Notes under the pieces: generated by a model
What the model saw: only the letters and a program-made list of their open reading frames with translations
What the model was told of the DNA's origin: nothing
Databases searched by the model: none
Shown: piece by piece, positions 9,389 through 18,838 of the stretch
How the letters are laid out: the number at the start of each line of letters is the position of its first letter
How positions within the stretch are numbered: the first letter of the stretch is position 1
Program-made: the position numbers and the translations under genes
Source: Bacillus sp. REN16
GTDB lineage: Bacteria; Bacillota; Bacilli; Bacillales; Bacillaceae_L
DNA: 64,000 nucleotides
Assembly: GCF_020731355.1 (NCBI RefSeq)
Contig: NZ_JAJFZK010000009.1
Span: forward strand, 31,059-95,058
Direction of reading: 5' to 3'

Positions 9389-9922
9389 TCAATAATGAAC
9401 TTCTTTTCTTTCAAACAATCCTGTAAATAAGAAGCAAGTTATAAAAGCTACTAATGTAACTGTAATGCCCATGACGAGACCGATAAATGCCATAAATGTA
9501 TCGTCTCCTAGAAATTGTGGTTCAAGCGTTACAATCATGTAGGTAAAAACAAGCGTGAGTATTAAATAAAAGCTGCTCCCGATAAACCCTCTTATAATCC
9601 GCCCCTTCTTACCACCATACCATGCATTTAAAAAAATAAACCATAAAACCAAACTTAAAATAACAGCCCCCACCATAATCAATAAATGGATGTAAGGAAT
9701 CATTAAAAAACCTGATCCATAAAGTATGAGTAAAGTTGTTCCAAATAAAACTGCATTTAATACAAATAAAAATAACCCGCTAAGCCATGGGTTTTGGAAC
9801 CACCAATAGCTTGATAGCTTTTTGACTAGCCGATTATTGGGACCGCTAAAATTCATTAATTTATTTCGATTCATCCCTACAATAATTAATAACAAAATGC
9901 CGAGCAGTAAAAAAAGTGTCAT
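9389..9922 (-). CDS. Integral membrane protein, YteU-like
   Basis: 177 residues with about five hydrophobic segments (1-16, 50-70, 77-100, 113-133, 142-168). There is no catalytic motif. Its position beside cse60 (yteV) suggests it is the YteU counterpart, but I rely on synteny and topology, not a remembered sequence. AAGGAGGAA precedes the ATG. A sporulation role is inference. Confidence 0.7.
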   Translation of the reverse strand: MTLFLLLGILLLIIVGMNRNKLMNFSGPNNRLVKKLSSYWWFQNPWLSGLFLFVLNAVLFGTTLLILYGSGFLMIPYIHLLIMVGAVILSLVLWFIFLNAWYGGKKGRIIRGFIGSSFYLILTLVFTYMIVTLEPQFLGDDTFMAFIGLVMGITVTLVAFITCFLFTGLFERKEVHY

Positions 9923-10030
9923 TTTTTCCTCCTTAACCCTTTCATTTATAACATGATAATATTTTACCTGAAATTTTATTGTTATTCAATAAATTATTAT
10001 TCATCTTTAATACATAATTGTTGTTTAACA

Positions 10031-10064
10031 AAATAAAAAACGTGAATTCGTATGAGAATTCACG
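10031..10064 (-). terminator. Terminator of ytwF
   Basis: Perfect 9-bp stem CGTGAATTC / GAATTCACG with a 6-base loop, then TTTTTTATTTTG on the minus strand. Confidence 0.85.
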
Positions 10065-10080
10065 CTAAGGTTCTGTTATG

Positions 10081-10380
10081 TTATTCCGTTTCACCCGTCC
10101 AATTCATCATGCCACCGACCATGTTACGGACTTTGTAGCCTTGGTCATCCAGATACGCGCAGACATTGAAGCTTCTGCCACCGGACCGGCAAATAATGAT
10201 GTATTCTGTATCTTTATCAAAATAATCAAGGTTATTAGGAATTTCCATCATTTTTATATGCTTTGCACCAGGAATCATGCCCCCTGCTACTTCCTCATCT
10301 TCACGAACATCGACAAGCTCTAATTTTTCACCATTCTCAAGCTTTTGTTTCAGTTCGTCTGTTGTGATTTCTTCAATCAT
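10081..10380 (-). CDS. ytwF: Rhodanese-domain protein YtwF
   Basis: 99-residue single rhodanese domain. The active-site loop is CRSGGRS with catalytic Cys in IIICRSGGRS, and the conserved VDVREDEEVAGGMIPGAKHI is present. Such proteins carry persulfide sulfur in sulfur relay. Of the two nearby ATG codons (10389 and 10380), the second has GAAAGGATG at better spacing and is used here. Monocistronic with a strong terminator. In B. subtilis ytwF also lies near leuS. Confidence 0.88.
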   Translation of the reverse strand: MIEEITTDELKQKLENGEKLELVDVREDEEVAGGMIPGAKHIKMMEIPNNLDYFDKDTEYIIICRSGGRSFNVCAYLDDQGYKVRNMVGGMMNWTGETE

Positions 10381-10530
10381 TAGCTTCATCCTTTCACGTT
10401 CGTCTCGACCATTATAACAAAGACAAAATACGGAATACAATTTTGCAAACCTTGATTTTTCATGTTTTGTGAAACTAGAATTTCACTATAAAAAGGAGTA
10501 TGCTATAACTAGCTTAAAATCAAGGGGGAA

Positions 10531-11586
10531 ATGAAGTTGGCATATCCGAATACTGACGAAACCATTCAACTTATAAAAGAACTCGTTTCGATTCCAAGTC
10601 CATCTGGAAACACAAATGAAGTCATTACATATGTAGAAAAGCTTCTTGCAGAAGCAAACGTGGATACATACAGAAATCGCAAAGGTGGTTTAATCGCTAC
10701 ACTTCCTGGAAAAGACACACAAAAGCACCGTATGCTCACTGCCCATGTTGATACATTAGGAGCTATTGTGAAAGAAATCAAGCCAAGTGGCCGCTTAAAG
10801 CTCGATCTTATCGGCGGTTTTAAGTATAACTCCATCGAAGGCGAATATTGCCGAATCGAGACTTCAACCGGAAGTTTCTATACGGGTACAATCCTGATGC
10901 ATCAGCAATCTGTTCATGTATACAAGGATGCAGGTAAAGCTGAGCGTAACCAAGAAAATATGGAAGTCCGTATCGATGAAAAAGTCAAAAATGCGGACGA
11001 GGTTCGAGCGCTTGGAATTGAGGTTGGTGACTTTGTTTCATTTGATCCACGCGTAGAGGTTACCGGAAACGGTTTTATTAAGTCACGCCATTTGGATGAC
11101 AAAGCAAGTGTGGGGATTCTGCTACAATTAATCAAACAAGTCAAAGCTGAAAAAATTGAACTTCCATATACAACTCATTTTCTTATTTCAAATAATGAGG
11201 AAATCGGCTATGGTGGTAACTCCAATATCACCCCTGAAACTGTAGAGTATCTAGCGGTTGATATGGGGGCAATGGGTGATGGTCAATCAACGGATGAATA
11301 TACGGTTTCAATCTGCGTAAAAGACGCAAGTGGGCCCTATCATTATGCATTACGCAAAAAGCTGTTCCAGCTAGCTGAAAAGCATGAGATCGGGTATAAG
11401 TTAGACATCTACCCTTATTATGGCTCTGATGCATCTGCTGCGATTCGTTCTGGACATGATATTATCCATGGATTAATCGGTCCTGGAATCGACTCTTCTC
11501 ACGCATTTGAACGTACACATAAGGATTCAATTGAAAATACGACAAAACTCATTTATCATTACCTGCAGTCTGAAATGGTTGAATGA
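10531..11586 (+). CDS. M42 family metallopeptidase (aminopeptidase/endoglucanase-like)
   Basis: 351 residues. Zinc-ligand motifs of the M42/M20 superfamily are visible: AHVDT, HLDDKASV (bridging Asp), NNEEIGYGG (catalytic Glu pair), AVDMGA and a terminal SSHAFERTHKDS with the last His ligand. M42 enzymes form large tetrahedral aminopeptidase complexes that trim peptides in the cytosol. ATG 10531 is only two to three bases from AGGGGG; the in-frame TTG at 10537 has better spacing and may be the true start. It has its own terminator. Confidence 0.85.
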   Translation: MKLAYPNTDETIQLIKELVSIPSPSGNTNEVITYVEKLLAEANVDTYRNRKGGLIATLPGKDTQKHRMLTAHVDTLGAIVKEIKPSGRLKLDLIGGFKYNSIEGEYCRIETSTGSFYTGTILMHQQSVHVYKDAGKAERNQENMEVRIDEKVKNADEVRALGIEVGDFVSFDPRVEVTGNGFIKSRHLDDKASVGILLQLIKQVKAEKIELPYTTHFLISNNEEIGYGGNSNITPETVEYLAVDMGAMGDGQSTDEYTVSICVKDASGPYHYALRKKLFQLAEKHEIGYKLDIYPYYGSDASAAIRSGHDIIHGLIGPGIDSSHAFERTHKDSIENTTKLIYHYLQSEMVE

Positions 11587-11594
11587 ATTAAGTA

Positions 11595-11622
11595 GGATAC
11601 TCCAAAGGGGTATCCTCTTTTT
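11595..11622 (+). terminator. Terminator of the M42 peptidase gene
   Basis: GGATACTCC-aaa-GGGGTATCC stem (one G-T wobble) followed by TCTTTTT. Confidence 0.85.
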
Positions 11623-11639
11623 GTGAAAAAAAGATGTCA

Positions 11640-11755
11640 ATTTTTTTGTTAGTGATAGTATTTTTAAAATAACGACAGTAAATTTGAGTTATTGACTGTA
11701 TTTCTGATTTAGTGACAGTATTTCCGGATTAGTGACAGTATTCTAAGAATGTTGG
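11640..11755. repeat. Five imperfect tandem units of 19-21 bp
   Basis: Between convergent genes. Units resemble TTAGTGACAGTATTTC; the last two are almost identical (TTAGTGACAGTATT), and the first three are degenerate (TTAGTGATAGTATT, TAACGACAGTAAAT, TTATTGACTGTATT). There is no coding potential and no constant spacer, so it is not a CRISPR. Origin and role unknown. Confidence 0.7.
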
Positions 11756-11764
11756 AAATAACTA

Positions 11765-11797
11765 ACCAAAAAAATAGCCCCCACAAAATGTGAGGGA
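11765..11797 (-). terminator. Terminator of leuS
   Basis: CCCTCAC-atttt-GTGGGGG stem followed by CTATTTTTTT on the minus strand, just after the leuS stop. Confidence 0.8.
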
Positions 11798-11806
11798 CTA
11801 CACTTA

Positions 11807-14224
11807 TTAATTCGCTACAATATTTACAAGCTTTCCTGGTACCGCAATGACTTTACGAACTGTTTTGCCTTCGATTTGTTCTTTGATTGGGTCTGCACCC
11901 ATTGCGATTTGTTCAAGTACTTCTTTCGAAGCGTCTGCTGGAACATGAAGCTTCGCTTTTACTTTTCCGTTCACTTGAATAACAATCTCAATTTCAGACT
12001 CCACTAATTTAGCTTCATCAAATGCCGGCCATGATTCATAAGCAATTGACCCTGTATTTCCAAGCTTCTCCCAAAGCTCTTCAGCAAGATGCGGAACTAC
12101 TGGAGAAAGAAGTTTTACAAATCCTTCAATGAATGGCTTTGGTAATTCAGATGCCTTATATGCATCATTGATGAACACCATTAATTGTGAGATCGCAGTG
12201 TTAAAATGTAGAGCTTCGTAATCCTCTGTCACTTTTTTCACTGTTTGGTGATACACACGCTCAAGTGAAGTATCGTTTGAATCGGCTTTTACTTTTGGTG
12301 AGATTTTGCCATTGTCATCGACAAGTAAGCGCCAAATTCGATCCAAGAAACGACGAGAACCATCAAGGCCATTTGTTGACCAAGCGATGGAAGCATCTAA
12401 TGGTCCCATGAACATTTCATACAAGCGAAGAGTATCTGCACCATGAGAATCAATAATGTCATCAGGATTTACAACATTTCCTTTAGACTTACTCATTTTT
12501 TCGTTGCCTTCCCCAAGAATCATTCCTTGGTTGAAAAGCTTTTGGAATGGTTCCTTTGTTGTAACGACGCCAATATCGTATAATACCTTGTGCCAGAATC
12601 TTGCGTATAACAAGTGAAGTACCGCATGCTCTGCCCCACCGATATAAATATCAACTGGCAACCATTCTTTTAATTTTTCCGGATCTGCTAAAGCTTCTTC
12701 ATTATGCGGATCGATATAACGTAAATAGTACCAGCAGCTGCCTGCCCATTGTGGCATTGTGTTTGTCTCACGACGACCTTTTTTACCCGTCTTCTCGTCA
12801 ACCACATTTACCCATTCCGTTATATTTGCTAGTGGTGATTCACCAGTGCCTGAAGGCTTAATTTCAGTTGTTTTTGGAAGCATAAGTGGAAGCTCCTCCA
12901 CTGGAACGGTAGTCATTGTTCCATCTTCCCATTGAATGACTGGGATCGGTTCTCCCCAATAACGCTGACGGCTGAATAACCAGTCACGCAGCTTGTAGGT
13001 AATTTCTTTTTTACCAAGCTTATTTTCTTCGAGCCAAGCAATCATTTTCGTAATGGCTTCTTCTTTATTTAATCCATCTAGGAAATCTGAATTAACATGC
13101 TCTCCATCGCCAGTATATGCTTCTTTAGAAACATCTCCGCCAGCAACGACTTCTTTAATCGGTAATTCAAATTTCACGGCAAATTCATAGTCACGCTCAT
13201 CATGGGCTGGAACTGCCATAATCGCACCTGTTCCATAACTCATTAGGACATAATCGGCAATCCAGATTGGCATTTTTTCCTGGTTCACAGGATTAATCGC
13301 GTATGCCCCTGTAAATACTCCTGTTTTATCTTTTGCTAGATCTGTACGCTCAAGATCACTCTTACTCTTGATTTTATCTAAGTAAGCAGCAACTGCTTCT
13401 TTTTGTTCAGGAGTTGTGATTTTATCAACAAATGGATGCTCAGGAGCAAGTACTGCATAAGTAGCACCAAATAACGTATCCGGACGAGTTGTGAAAACAG
13501 TGAACGTTTCATCATGGCCATCAATGGCAAATGTGACATGTGCTCCTTCAGAACGGCCAATCCAGTTACGCTGCATCTCCTTTAAGCTCTCTGGCCAATC
13601 TAGTTCTTCTAAATCTTCAAGTAAACGCTCAGCATATGCCGTAATTTTGAGTACCCATTGTCTCATTGGGCGTCTTTCGACAGGATGGCCTCCACGTTCA
13701 CTTTTTCCATCGATTACTTCTTCGTTTGCAAGTACTGTTCCTAATGCGGGACACCAGTTTACAGGGATTTCATCAACATATGCTAACCCTTTTTCAAATA
13801 GCTTTGTGAAAATCCATTGTGTCCATTTATAGTAAGATGGGTCAGTTGTGTTCACTTCACGATCCCAATCATATGAAAATCCAAGTTCCTTAATTTGACG
13901 GCGGAAAGTATTGATATTTTTCTCAGTGAATTCAGCAGGGTCGTTTCCAGTATCCAGCGCGTATTGCTCAGCTGGTAACCCGAAAGCATCCCATCCCATT
14001 GGATGTAGAACATTGTACCCTTGCATTCTCTTCATTCTTGCTAAAATATCCGTAGCCGTATATCCTTCCGGGTGACCAACATGTAGTCCTGCACCCGAAG
14101 GATATGGAAACATGTCTAGCGCATAAAATTTACGCTTCCCTTTGTCTTCAGTTGTCTTAAATGTCTTGTTCTGTTCCCAGTGCTGCTGCCATTTTTTCTC
14201 GATCTGTTGGTGATTAAAACTCAT
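11807..14224 (-). CDS. leuS: Leucyl-tRNA synthetase
   Basis: 805 residues, normal length for bacterial LeuRS. Class I signatures: the HIGH-box HVGHPEGY at about residues 48-55 and KMSKSKGN in the C-terminal half. The editing (CP1) domain carries [14 protein letters not shown] and [15 protein letters not shown]. It charges tRNA-Leu in the cytosol. GGAGGCAG precedes the ATG. Expression is under a leucine T-box leader immediately upstream and a vegetative promoter, so transcription should rise when tRNA-Leu is uncharged. Confidence 0.97.
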   Translation of the reverse strand: MSFNHQQIEKKWQQHWEQNKTFKTTEDKGKRKFYALDMFPYPSGAGLHVGHPEGYTATDILARMKRMQGYNVLHPMGWDAFGLPAEQYALDTGNDPAEFTEKNINTFRRQIKELGFSYDWDREVNTTDPSYYKWTQWIFTKLFEKGLAYVDEIPVNWCPALGTVLANEEVIDGKSERGGHPVERRPMRQWVLKITAYAERLLEDLEELDWPESLKEMQRNWIGRSEGAHVTFAIDGHDETFTVFTTRPDTLFGATYAVLAPEHPFVDKITTPEQKEAVAAYLDKIKSKSDLERTDLAKDKTGVFTGAYAINPVNQEKMPIWIADYVLMSYGTGAIMAVPAHDERDYEFAVKFELPIKEVVAGGDVSKEAYTGDGEHVNSDFLDGLNKEEAITKMIAWLEENKLGKKEITYKLRDWLFSRQRYWGEPIPVIQWEDGTMTTVPVEELPLMLPKTTEIKPSGTGESPLANITEWVNVVDEKTGKKGRRETNTMPQWAGSCWYYLRYIDPHNEEALADPEKLKEWLPVDIYIGGAEHAVLHLLYARFWHKVLYDIGVVTTKEPFQKLFNQGMILGEGNEKMSKSKGNVVNPDDIIDSHGADTLRLYEMFMGPLDASIAWSTNGLDGSRRFLDRIWRLLVDDNGKISPKVKADSNDTSLERVYHQTVKKVTEDYEALHFNTAISQLMVFINDAYKASELPKPFIEGFVKLLSPVVPHLAEELWEKLGNTGSIAYESWPAFDEAKLVESEIEIVIQVNGKVKAKLHVPADASKEVLEQIAMGADPIKEQIEGKTVRKVIAVPGKLVNIVAN

Positions 14225-14261
14225 AAGACTGCCTCCTTAAATAATCCTTATAAACTTATAA

Positions 14262-14530
14262 AAAAACAAAAAACCCCTCATCCCAAAAGGGACGAGAGGA
14301 TATGTATTCTTCCCGCGGTACCACCCACATTAGTGACAAAATTCTGCACTCACTTCATTCATCCTTAACGCGGACCAGACGATAAGCACTAATTTGCTGC
14401 TTAGCATTTCATGCTTATTGCTCAAAGGCGAGTTCATGTTCATCAACGATTGACTTGCACCACCCGTCAACTCTCTAAAACGTATATAGAACATTACTAT
14501 TCCTTCTCATCGCTTCACTTTTTATTGATT
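14262..14530 (-). promoter_or_regulatory. T-box leader (leucine) of leuS
   Basis: Read on the minus strand, the segment has the T-box GGGTGGTACCGCG, preceded by a long stem I. Stem I includes GATGAGAAGG-like and GACGGGTGGTGCAAG conserved parts. The specifier loop reads GAACTCGCC, so the specifier codon is CTC (plus-strand complement at 14430-14432), a leucine codon matching leuS. The terminator (CCTCTCGTCCC-tttt-GGGATGAGGGG, then TTTTTTG) lies at 14262-14299 and can pair alternatively with the T-box as antiterminator. Confidence 0.93.
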
Positions 14531-14539
14531 ATATTCAGT

Positions 14540-14568
14540 ATTGTATAGAATTTGTGAAAGAACTGCAA
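14540..14568 (-). promoter_or_regulatory. SigA promoter of leuS
   Basis: On the minus strand TTGCAG, a 17-base spacer and TACAAT, ending about ten bases before the T-box leader begins. Confidence 0.75.
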
Positions 14569-14843
14569 GTAAAATAGGAAAAATTGGGCTTTTCCTCCAC
14601 CATTATTCCCGCATTAGCTTACTCTATACAATTGAAGTTAATTTTTTCTGGATTAGCTAGCATACCCTTCTAATGTCTAAAGAATGATTCATTAAAGACA
14701 AACATTCTTCAGGAAAAACCGGCCAACATTATGGCAAATTTTTGACCAAAAACATCGCTTAGAAAGCGTTTAAACCCTTATCACTATTGAAACCATGTTA
14801 ATATGCTCACCATTTCACAAAGTATACACAGATTATGCTGAAA

Positions 14844-14888
14844 AACGTGATTTATATCACGTTTGTAGTACCTCCCCCCGAATATGAT
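14844..14888 (+). promoter_or_regulatory. Crp/Fnr-type operator and -10 of the nirK operon
   Basis: AACGTGAT-TTAT-ATCACGTT is a perfect 20-bp palindrome (14844-14863) containing GTGA-N6-TCAC, the Crp/Fnr half-site pattern. TATGAT at 14883-14888 is a good -10; a start at 14895 puts the operator centre at -41.5, the class II activator position. There is no -35 hexamer, as expected for activator dependence. The regulator could be Fnr (oxygen) or an NO-sensing relative. Confidence 0.75.
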
Positions 14889-14934
14889 GAAGGTGTAGAA
14901 AGTAATTAAAAAATTATCCAAGGGGGTAATATTC

Positions 14935-15996
14935 ATGAACAAAAAAATCAAATTGCTAATTGCTTCATTAGTTGGAACTTCAATCGTTTTATCTGGATGT
15001 GGAAGTCAAGAAAAAGTATCTGAGAAAAAAGTAGAGACTCAAACAGCACCAGCAGAGTCAAACAGTGGTGAAGTCATTGCACCGCACAAAGACCTTAACC
15101 AAGAGCCTGTACCTTTAAAAATTGAAAGAATATCAGAAAATGAAGTAAACGTTGAAATGACATCTCAAATCACAGATATTGAAATTGACAAAGGTTTCAT
15201 TTACAAGGCTTGGACCTTTAATGGTGAAGCACCTGGGCCACTTATCATAGTAAATGAAGGAGACACTATTAACTTTACAATGAAAAATATGGATCCTGCA
15301 ATCCCACACAGCATGGACTTTCATGCAGTACATGCAGCACCTTCAAAGGATTTCATTGATGTAATGCCTAACGAAACTGGAACATTCACATATCCAGCAA
15401 ACAAGCCAGGAGTATTCATGTATCACTGTGCTACACCACCAGTTCTTACGCATATTGCGAACGGTATGCATGGAACAATTATTGTAAAACCAAAAAATGG
15501 GTATCCAAATGACAATGAGATCGACAGAGAATTCGTTATTATACAAAACGAATGGTATAAATACAATGATCTAGATGACATGACGAACGGAGTACCTAGC
15601 CAAGTCGTATTCTCTACAAAAGCTCTTAAAGAAGGGGACAGAAATACAAATGGAGATACCTTCACCCTAAAGGATGAGCCATTACTTGCTAAAGTCGGTG
15701 ACCGTATAAGACTTTATGTAAACAATGTCGGGCCAAATGAAGTTAGCTCATTCCATGTGATAGGAACTATATTTGACGATGTGTACATCGACGGTAACCC
15801 CTACAATCATATGCAAGGCCTGCAAACTGTGATGCTTCCTGCAAGCGGCGGAGTAGTTGTTGAATTTACTGTAACAAAAGAAGGAACATACCCTTTCGTT
15901 ACTCACCAATTTAACCATGCAACAAAAGGAGCAGTTGGTAATATTAAGGTAACGGCAGATGGAAAAGATGACGGCAGTGCAGTCGGAGGACACTAG
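14935..15996 (+). CDS. nirK: Copper nitrite reductase NirK, lipoprotein form
   Basis: 353-residue two-cupredoxin protein that reduces nitrite to nitric oxide on the outer face of the membrane. A signal peptide ends at the lipobox LSGC (C22), so it is lipid-anchored. Type 1 copper ligands H125, C165, H173, M178; type 2 ligands H130, H164, H324; catalytic D128 (HSMDFH) and H274 (SSFHVIG) are all in place. There is no fused cytochrome domain. AAGGGGG lies nine bases before ATG. It is first in an operon with nosD, nosL, nosY and nosF, behind a Crp/Fnr-type operator. Confidence 0.93.
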   Translation: MNKKIKLLIASLVGTSIVLSGCGSQEKVSEKKVETQTAPAESNSGEVIAPHKDLNQEPVPLKIERISENEVNVEMTSQITDIEIDKGFIYKAWTFNGEAPGPLIIVNEGDTINFTMKNMDPAIPHSMDFHAVHAAPSKDFIDVMPNETGTFTYPANKPGVFMYHCATPPVLTHIANGMHGTIIVKPKNGYPNDNEIDREFVIIQNEWYKYNDLDDMTNGVPSQVVFSTKALKEGDRNTNGDTFTLKDEPLLAKVGDRIRLYVNNVGPNEVSSFHVIGTIFDDVYIDGNPYNHMQGLQTVMLPASGGVVVEFTVTKEGTYPFVTHQFNHATKGAVGNIKVTADGKDDGSAVGGH

Positions 15997-16031
15997 AAAA
16001 AAAAGAATCCTTGTTTAATGGGGTGATCATA

Positions 16032-17396
16032 ATGAGGAGAAAAGTACTATTCTTTCTCCTTTTCTTCTTGTTATTGGGGCAAAATGATGTTTGGGCAAAT
16101 GAACGAATCGTTACTTCTTCCCTTGAGCTAAAGGATGCGATTCAGTTATCACAGCCTGGAGATACGATTATTCTAGAAGAAGGAACCTATGAAGATGCGT
16201 TTGTTATCAATAAATCTATCATACTACGGGGGAAACCCGGAGCCATAATAAACGGGCCAACAAGTGGATACCCCATAACAATTGAAGCGGAAAATGTCAC
16301 AATTGAAAACCTCCAAATCGAGGGCGGTGGCTCTCAAAATGCGGGAATATATATAAAAACAAACCACGCACAAATCACCAATAACATTATAAAAAACGTG
16401 TTTCATGGAGTTTATATTAAAGATGGCTACGGTAATGTAATTGAAAATAATGAGATCACAAGTGTTGAGGGTGTAGAAAACAATAAAGGATTTGGAGTCT
16501 ATCTAGTAGATGCTCCATATACAAGAATTAGTGGTAACTATTTTCATCATTTACAAGATGGCATTTATGTATCTTTCTCAGATTACTGTGCCGTCAGCAA
16601 CAATCTAATTGAACATGCTAGATATGGCATCCACACGATGGATTCAAAAACGGTTACAATTGCAAAAAATGAGATCAATAACAGTCATAATGGCTTAATG
16701 ATTATGCAAAGTGATGAATTATATATTACAGAAAATTATTTACATTCAAATACGACAATTGATGGTGCTGGCATGTTTATCTTTGACACGTTTGACTCAG
16801 TCATTAAAGCAAATGTGGTGAAAGAGAATTTTAAAGGAATCTATTTTGAAAATGCAAAACGAAACATCGTTGAATTTAATGCTTTCATCCAAAATGACAT
16901 TGGCTTTGATCTTGCAAAGGATACAACCAATAATGTTATATCATTAAATAATTTTATTAAAAATACAAAACAAGTAATTTCAAGACCGGAAAACATGAAT
17001 TTATTTACCAAAGACGGATATGGAAACTATTGGGATGACCAACGTATGATCAATTTAGATGAAGATTCATTTATTGATTTTCCTTATAAGGGTGGAGATA
17101 TTTTCTTCAATATGACAGCAGATGAACCACTTTTACAAATTTTCTTCCAAAGTCCAGCCGTTTACTTATGGAATCAAATTGAAGCATTTACACCAATACC
17201 AACAAAACATTTCATTGTTGATGAACATCCACTTATCAAAGCAGCACCGATTTCATTAGGGAATACAGACCCAGCTGAATCTAATGAAGAGAATAAGAAA
17301 GACCATCACTCTTTTCAAATTTTTTTACTTGTATTTTTTGTATCGGGTAGTGGTTTCATCCTATGGAAAACAAGGAGGGGCAAGGATGAAGTTTAA
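16032..17396 (+). CDS. nosD: NosD-like copper-processing beta-helix protein
   Basis: 454 residues: signal peptide (MRRKVLFFLLFFLLLGQNDVWA), then a right-handed parallel beta-helix built from repeated N-x-I-x-x-N turns (CASH domain), and a C-terminal membrane anchor near residues 425-445. NosD works with the NosFY transporter in loading copper into nitrous oxide reductase. ATG 16032 has GGGGTGAT upstream; the longer TTG-initiated frame lacks support. It overlaps nosL by 11 bases. With no nosZ adjacent, its client here could be NirK or a distant NosZ. Confidence 0.9.
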   Translation: MRRKVLFFLLFFLLLGQNDVWANERIVTSSLELKDAIQLSQPGDTIILEEGTYEDAFVINKSIILRGKPGAIINGPTSGYPITIEAENVTIENLQIEGGGSQNAGIYIKTNHAQITNNIIKNVFHGVYIKDGYGNVIENNEITSVEGVENNKGFGVYLVDAPYTRISGNYFHHLQDGIYVSFSDYCAVSNNLIEHARYGIHTMDSKTVTIAKNEINNSHNGLMIMQSDELYITENYLHSNTTIDGAGMFIFDTFDSVIKANVVKENFKGIYFENAKRNIVEFNAFIQNDIGFDLAKDTTNNVISLNNFIKNTKQVISRPENMNLFTKDGYGNYWDDQRMINLDEDSFIDFPYKGGDIFFNMTADEPLLQIFFQSPAVYLWNQIEAFTPIPTKHFIVDEHPLIKAAPISLGNTDPAESNEENKKDHHSFQIFLLVFFVSGSGFILWKTRRGKDEV

Positions 17397-17859
17397 GATA
17401 CTTATTACAATATTATTGATTTTTATATTAGGAGCATGTGGAAATGATCATTTTGAGCCAGCAAAGATCAACGTTAATGTTGATTCCTGTTTTACTTGTA
17501 GCATGGGAATCCAGGATGAGCAAGCATCTGCACAGACAATAGATACAGATGGTACACCAAATAAATTTGATGACATCGGTTGTATGATGACCTATTTTCA
17601 GGAAAATAAAGATCAAATCAAAATAGGATATGTGCACGATCATGATACGAAAGAATGGATTGAATTAGATACGGCTTTTTTTGTTCAGTCTTCAGAAAAT
17701 GTAACGCCAATGAGCTATGGATTAATCGCATTCTCATCTGAATCAGCTGCAAAAGAATGGCAAGAGAAAAATGGTGGAGATCTGTATTCAACAGACCAAC
17801 TCTTACAACAAGATGTGAAAAGCTTTAAGAAGAATATGAACGAATCACATCATCATTAA
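17386..17859 (+). CDS. nosL: NosL copper chaperone lipoprotein
   Basis: 157 residues with lipobox LGAC near residue 18. The NosL core is visible: DSCFTCSMGI (Cu(I)-binding Cys/Met), FDDIGCMMTYF, WIELDTAFFV and TPMSYGLIAF. The C-terminus ends NESHHH, possible extra metal ligands. NosL delivers Cu(I) outside the membrane for cofactor assembly. ATG 17386 follows AAGGAGGGG; the frame continues upstream inside nosD without a better start. Confidence 0.9.
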   Translation: MKFKILITILLIFILGACGNDHFEPAKINVNVDSCFTCSMGIQDEQASAQTIDTDGTPNKFDDIGCMMTYFQENKDQIKIGYVHDHDTKEWIELDTAFFVQSSENVTPMSYGLIAFSSESAAKEWQEKNGGDLYSTDQLLQQDVKSFKKNMNESHHH

Positions 17860-17882
17860 TGGAGGAATAGGAGGTAAAGCGA

Positions 17883-18833
17883 ATGAAGATAACTGTTCTT
17901 CCAAAAATGATAAAATACGAGCTCATTCTATTAGTAAGAAGTAAATGGTTGCTTAGTTTTACTGTTCTATTTATGCTCCTTGCATCATTACTCTATTTCT
18001 ATGGTATCCAGTCTCTAAGTACTAATCCTACCGAGGTTACCTATGGTATTGATGGGGTATCGAATACAATTGCGAAGCCTGGACGAGGAATGGATCCATC
18101 TTATTTTGGTCTTAAACCGATTGAAAAAGACATCGCCAACGAAGATATTCAAGCTGGCTACAATCGTGCGATTGCAATGCTAATGAATTTAGCATTATGG
18201 ATTTTACCTATCATTTGTTTAATTCTAGGTGTCACATCGATCGTTTCGGATAAGGAGAACAGCAGACTAGCCCTCTATAAGACCTATCAGATTCCATATA
18301 CTCACTATCTAATTAGTAAATTTGTTGCTTTAGCTGTTTCTCTAACCGTCTCACTTGGACTTTCTTACGGAATCGGAGGACTCATTTTAGCTATCACTGG
18401 ACATTCGTTTGAAGCAAATATTTATTCCATGTTTATCGTTTTACATCTCTTGGTAATCCTAGTCTTTACTGGGGCATCACTTGTTATTGGCTCATTGAGT
18501 TCAACAAGAATGCAGGGCTTGTCATTTTCATTCTTTTTTTGGAGCTTTGTCCTATTTATTTATGAGTTTCTCATTTTTTCAGTGATTGACTTGATTCCTT
18601 ATGCTTATAAACTAAAAGGGTTACTCGCATTAATCTTGGTCAATCCAATTGAATCAATTCGTATCTGGGCGATCAGCCGTTTACAAGCTGGCTACGTCTT
18701 TGGACCCGAATATTTAATATTACAGGATGGAAATACTGCAAATCATTTAACCCTTTATCTGGTACTTTCAATCTTTATTATTTTAGGGCTTAACATTCTC
18801 TTTTCTAATCAAATTATGAAAAGGAAGGGATGA
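17883..18833 (+). CDS. nosY: NosY-like ABC permease
   Basis: 316 residues with about six membrane segments and a large extracytoplasmic loop after the first (residues ~45-95), the topology of NosY permeases. The signature-like VTSIVSDKENSRLALYKTYQIPYTHY at the first cytoplasmic loop is typical of ABC-2 permeases. GGAGGTAAAG precedes ATG. It pairs with nosF, which begins five bases after its stop. Predicted to move a sulfur species or other cofactor precursor. Confidence 0.87.
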   Translation: MKITVLPKMIKYELILLVRSKWLLSFTVLFMLLASLLYFYGIQSLSTNPTEVTYGIDGVSNTIAKPGRGMDPSYFGLKPIEKDIANEDIQAGYNRAIAMLMNLALWILPIICLILGVTSIVSDKENSRLALYKTYQIPYTHYLISKFVALAVSLTVSLGLSYGIGGLILAITGHSFEANIYSMFIVLHLLVILVFTGASLVIGSLSSTRMQGLSFSFFFWSFVLFIYEFLIFSVIDLIPYAYKLKGLLALILVNPIESIRIWAISRLQAGYVFGPEYLILQDGNTANHLTLYLVLSIFIILGLNILFSNQIMKRKG

Positions 18834-18838
18834 TTTAA

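Noticed and set aside
11640..11755. Possible CRISPR array
   Set aside because: Units abut each other with no unique spacers, are degenerate, and no cas genes occur in the window.
14530..14843. Second riboswitch or small gene before nirK
   Set aside because: Apart from the leuS promoter and a small CGCTT/AAGCG hairpin, no conserved leader motif or credible frame was found.
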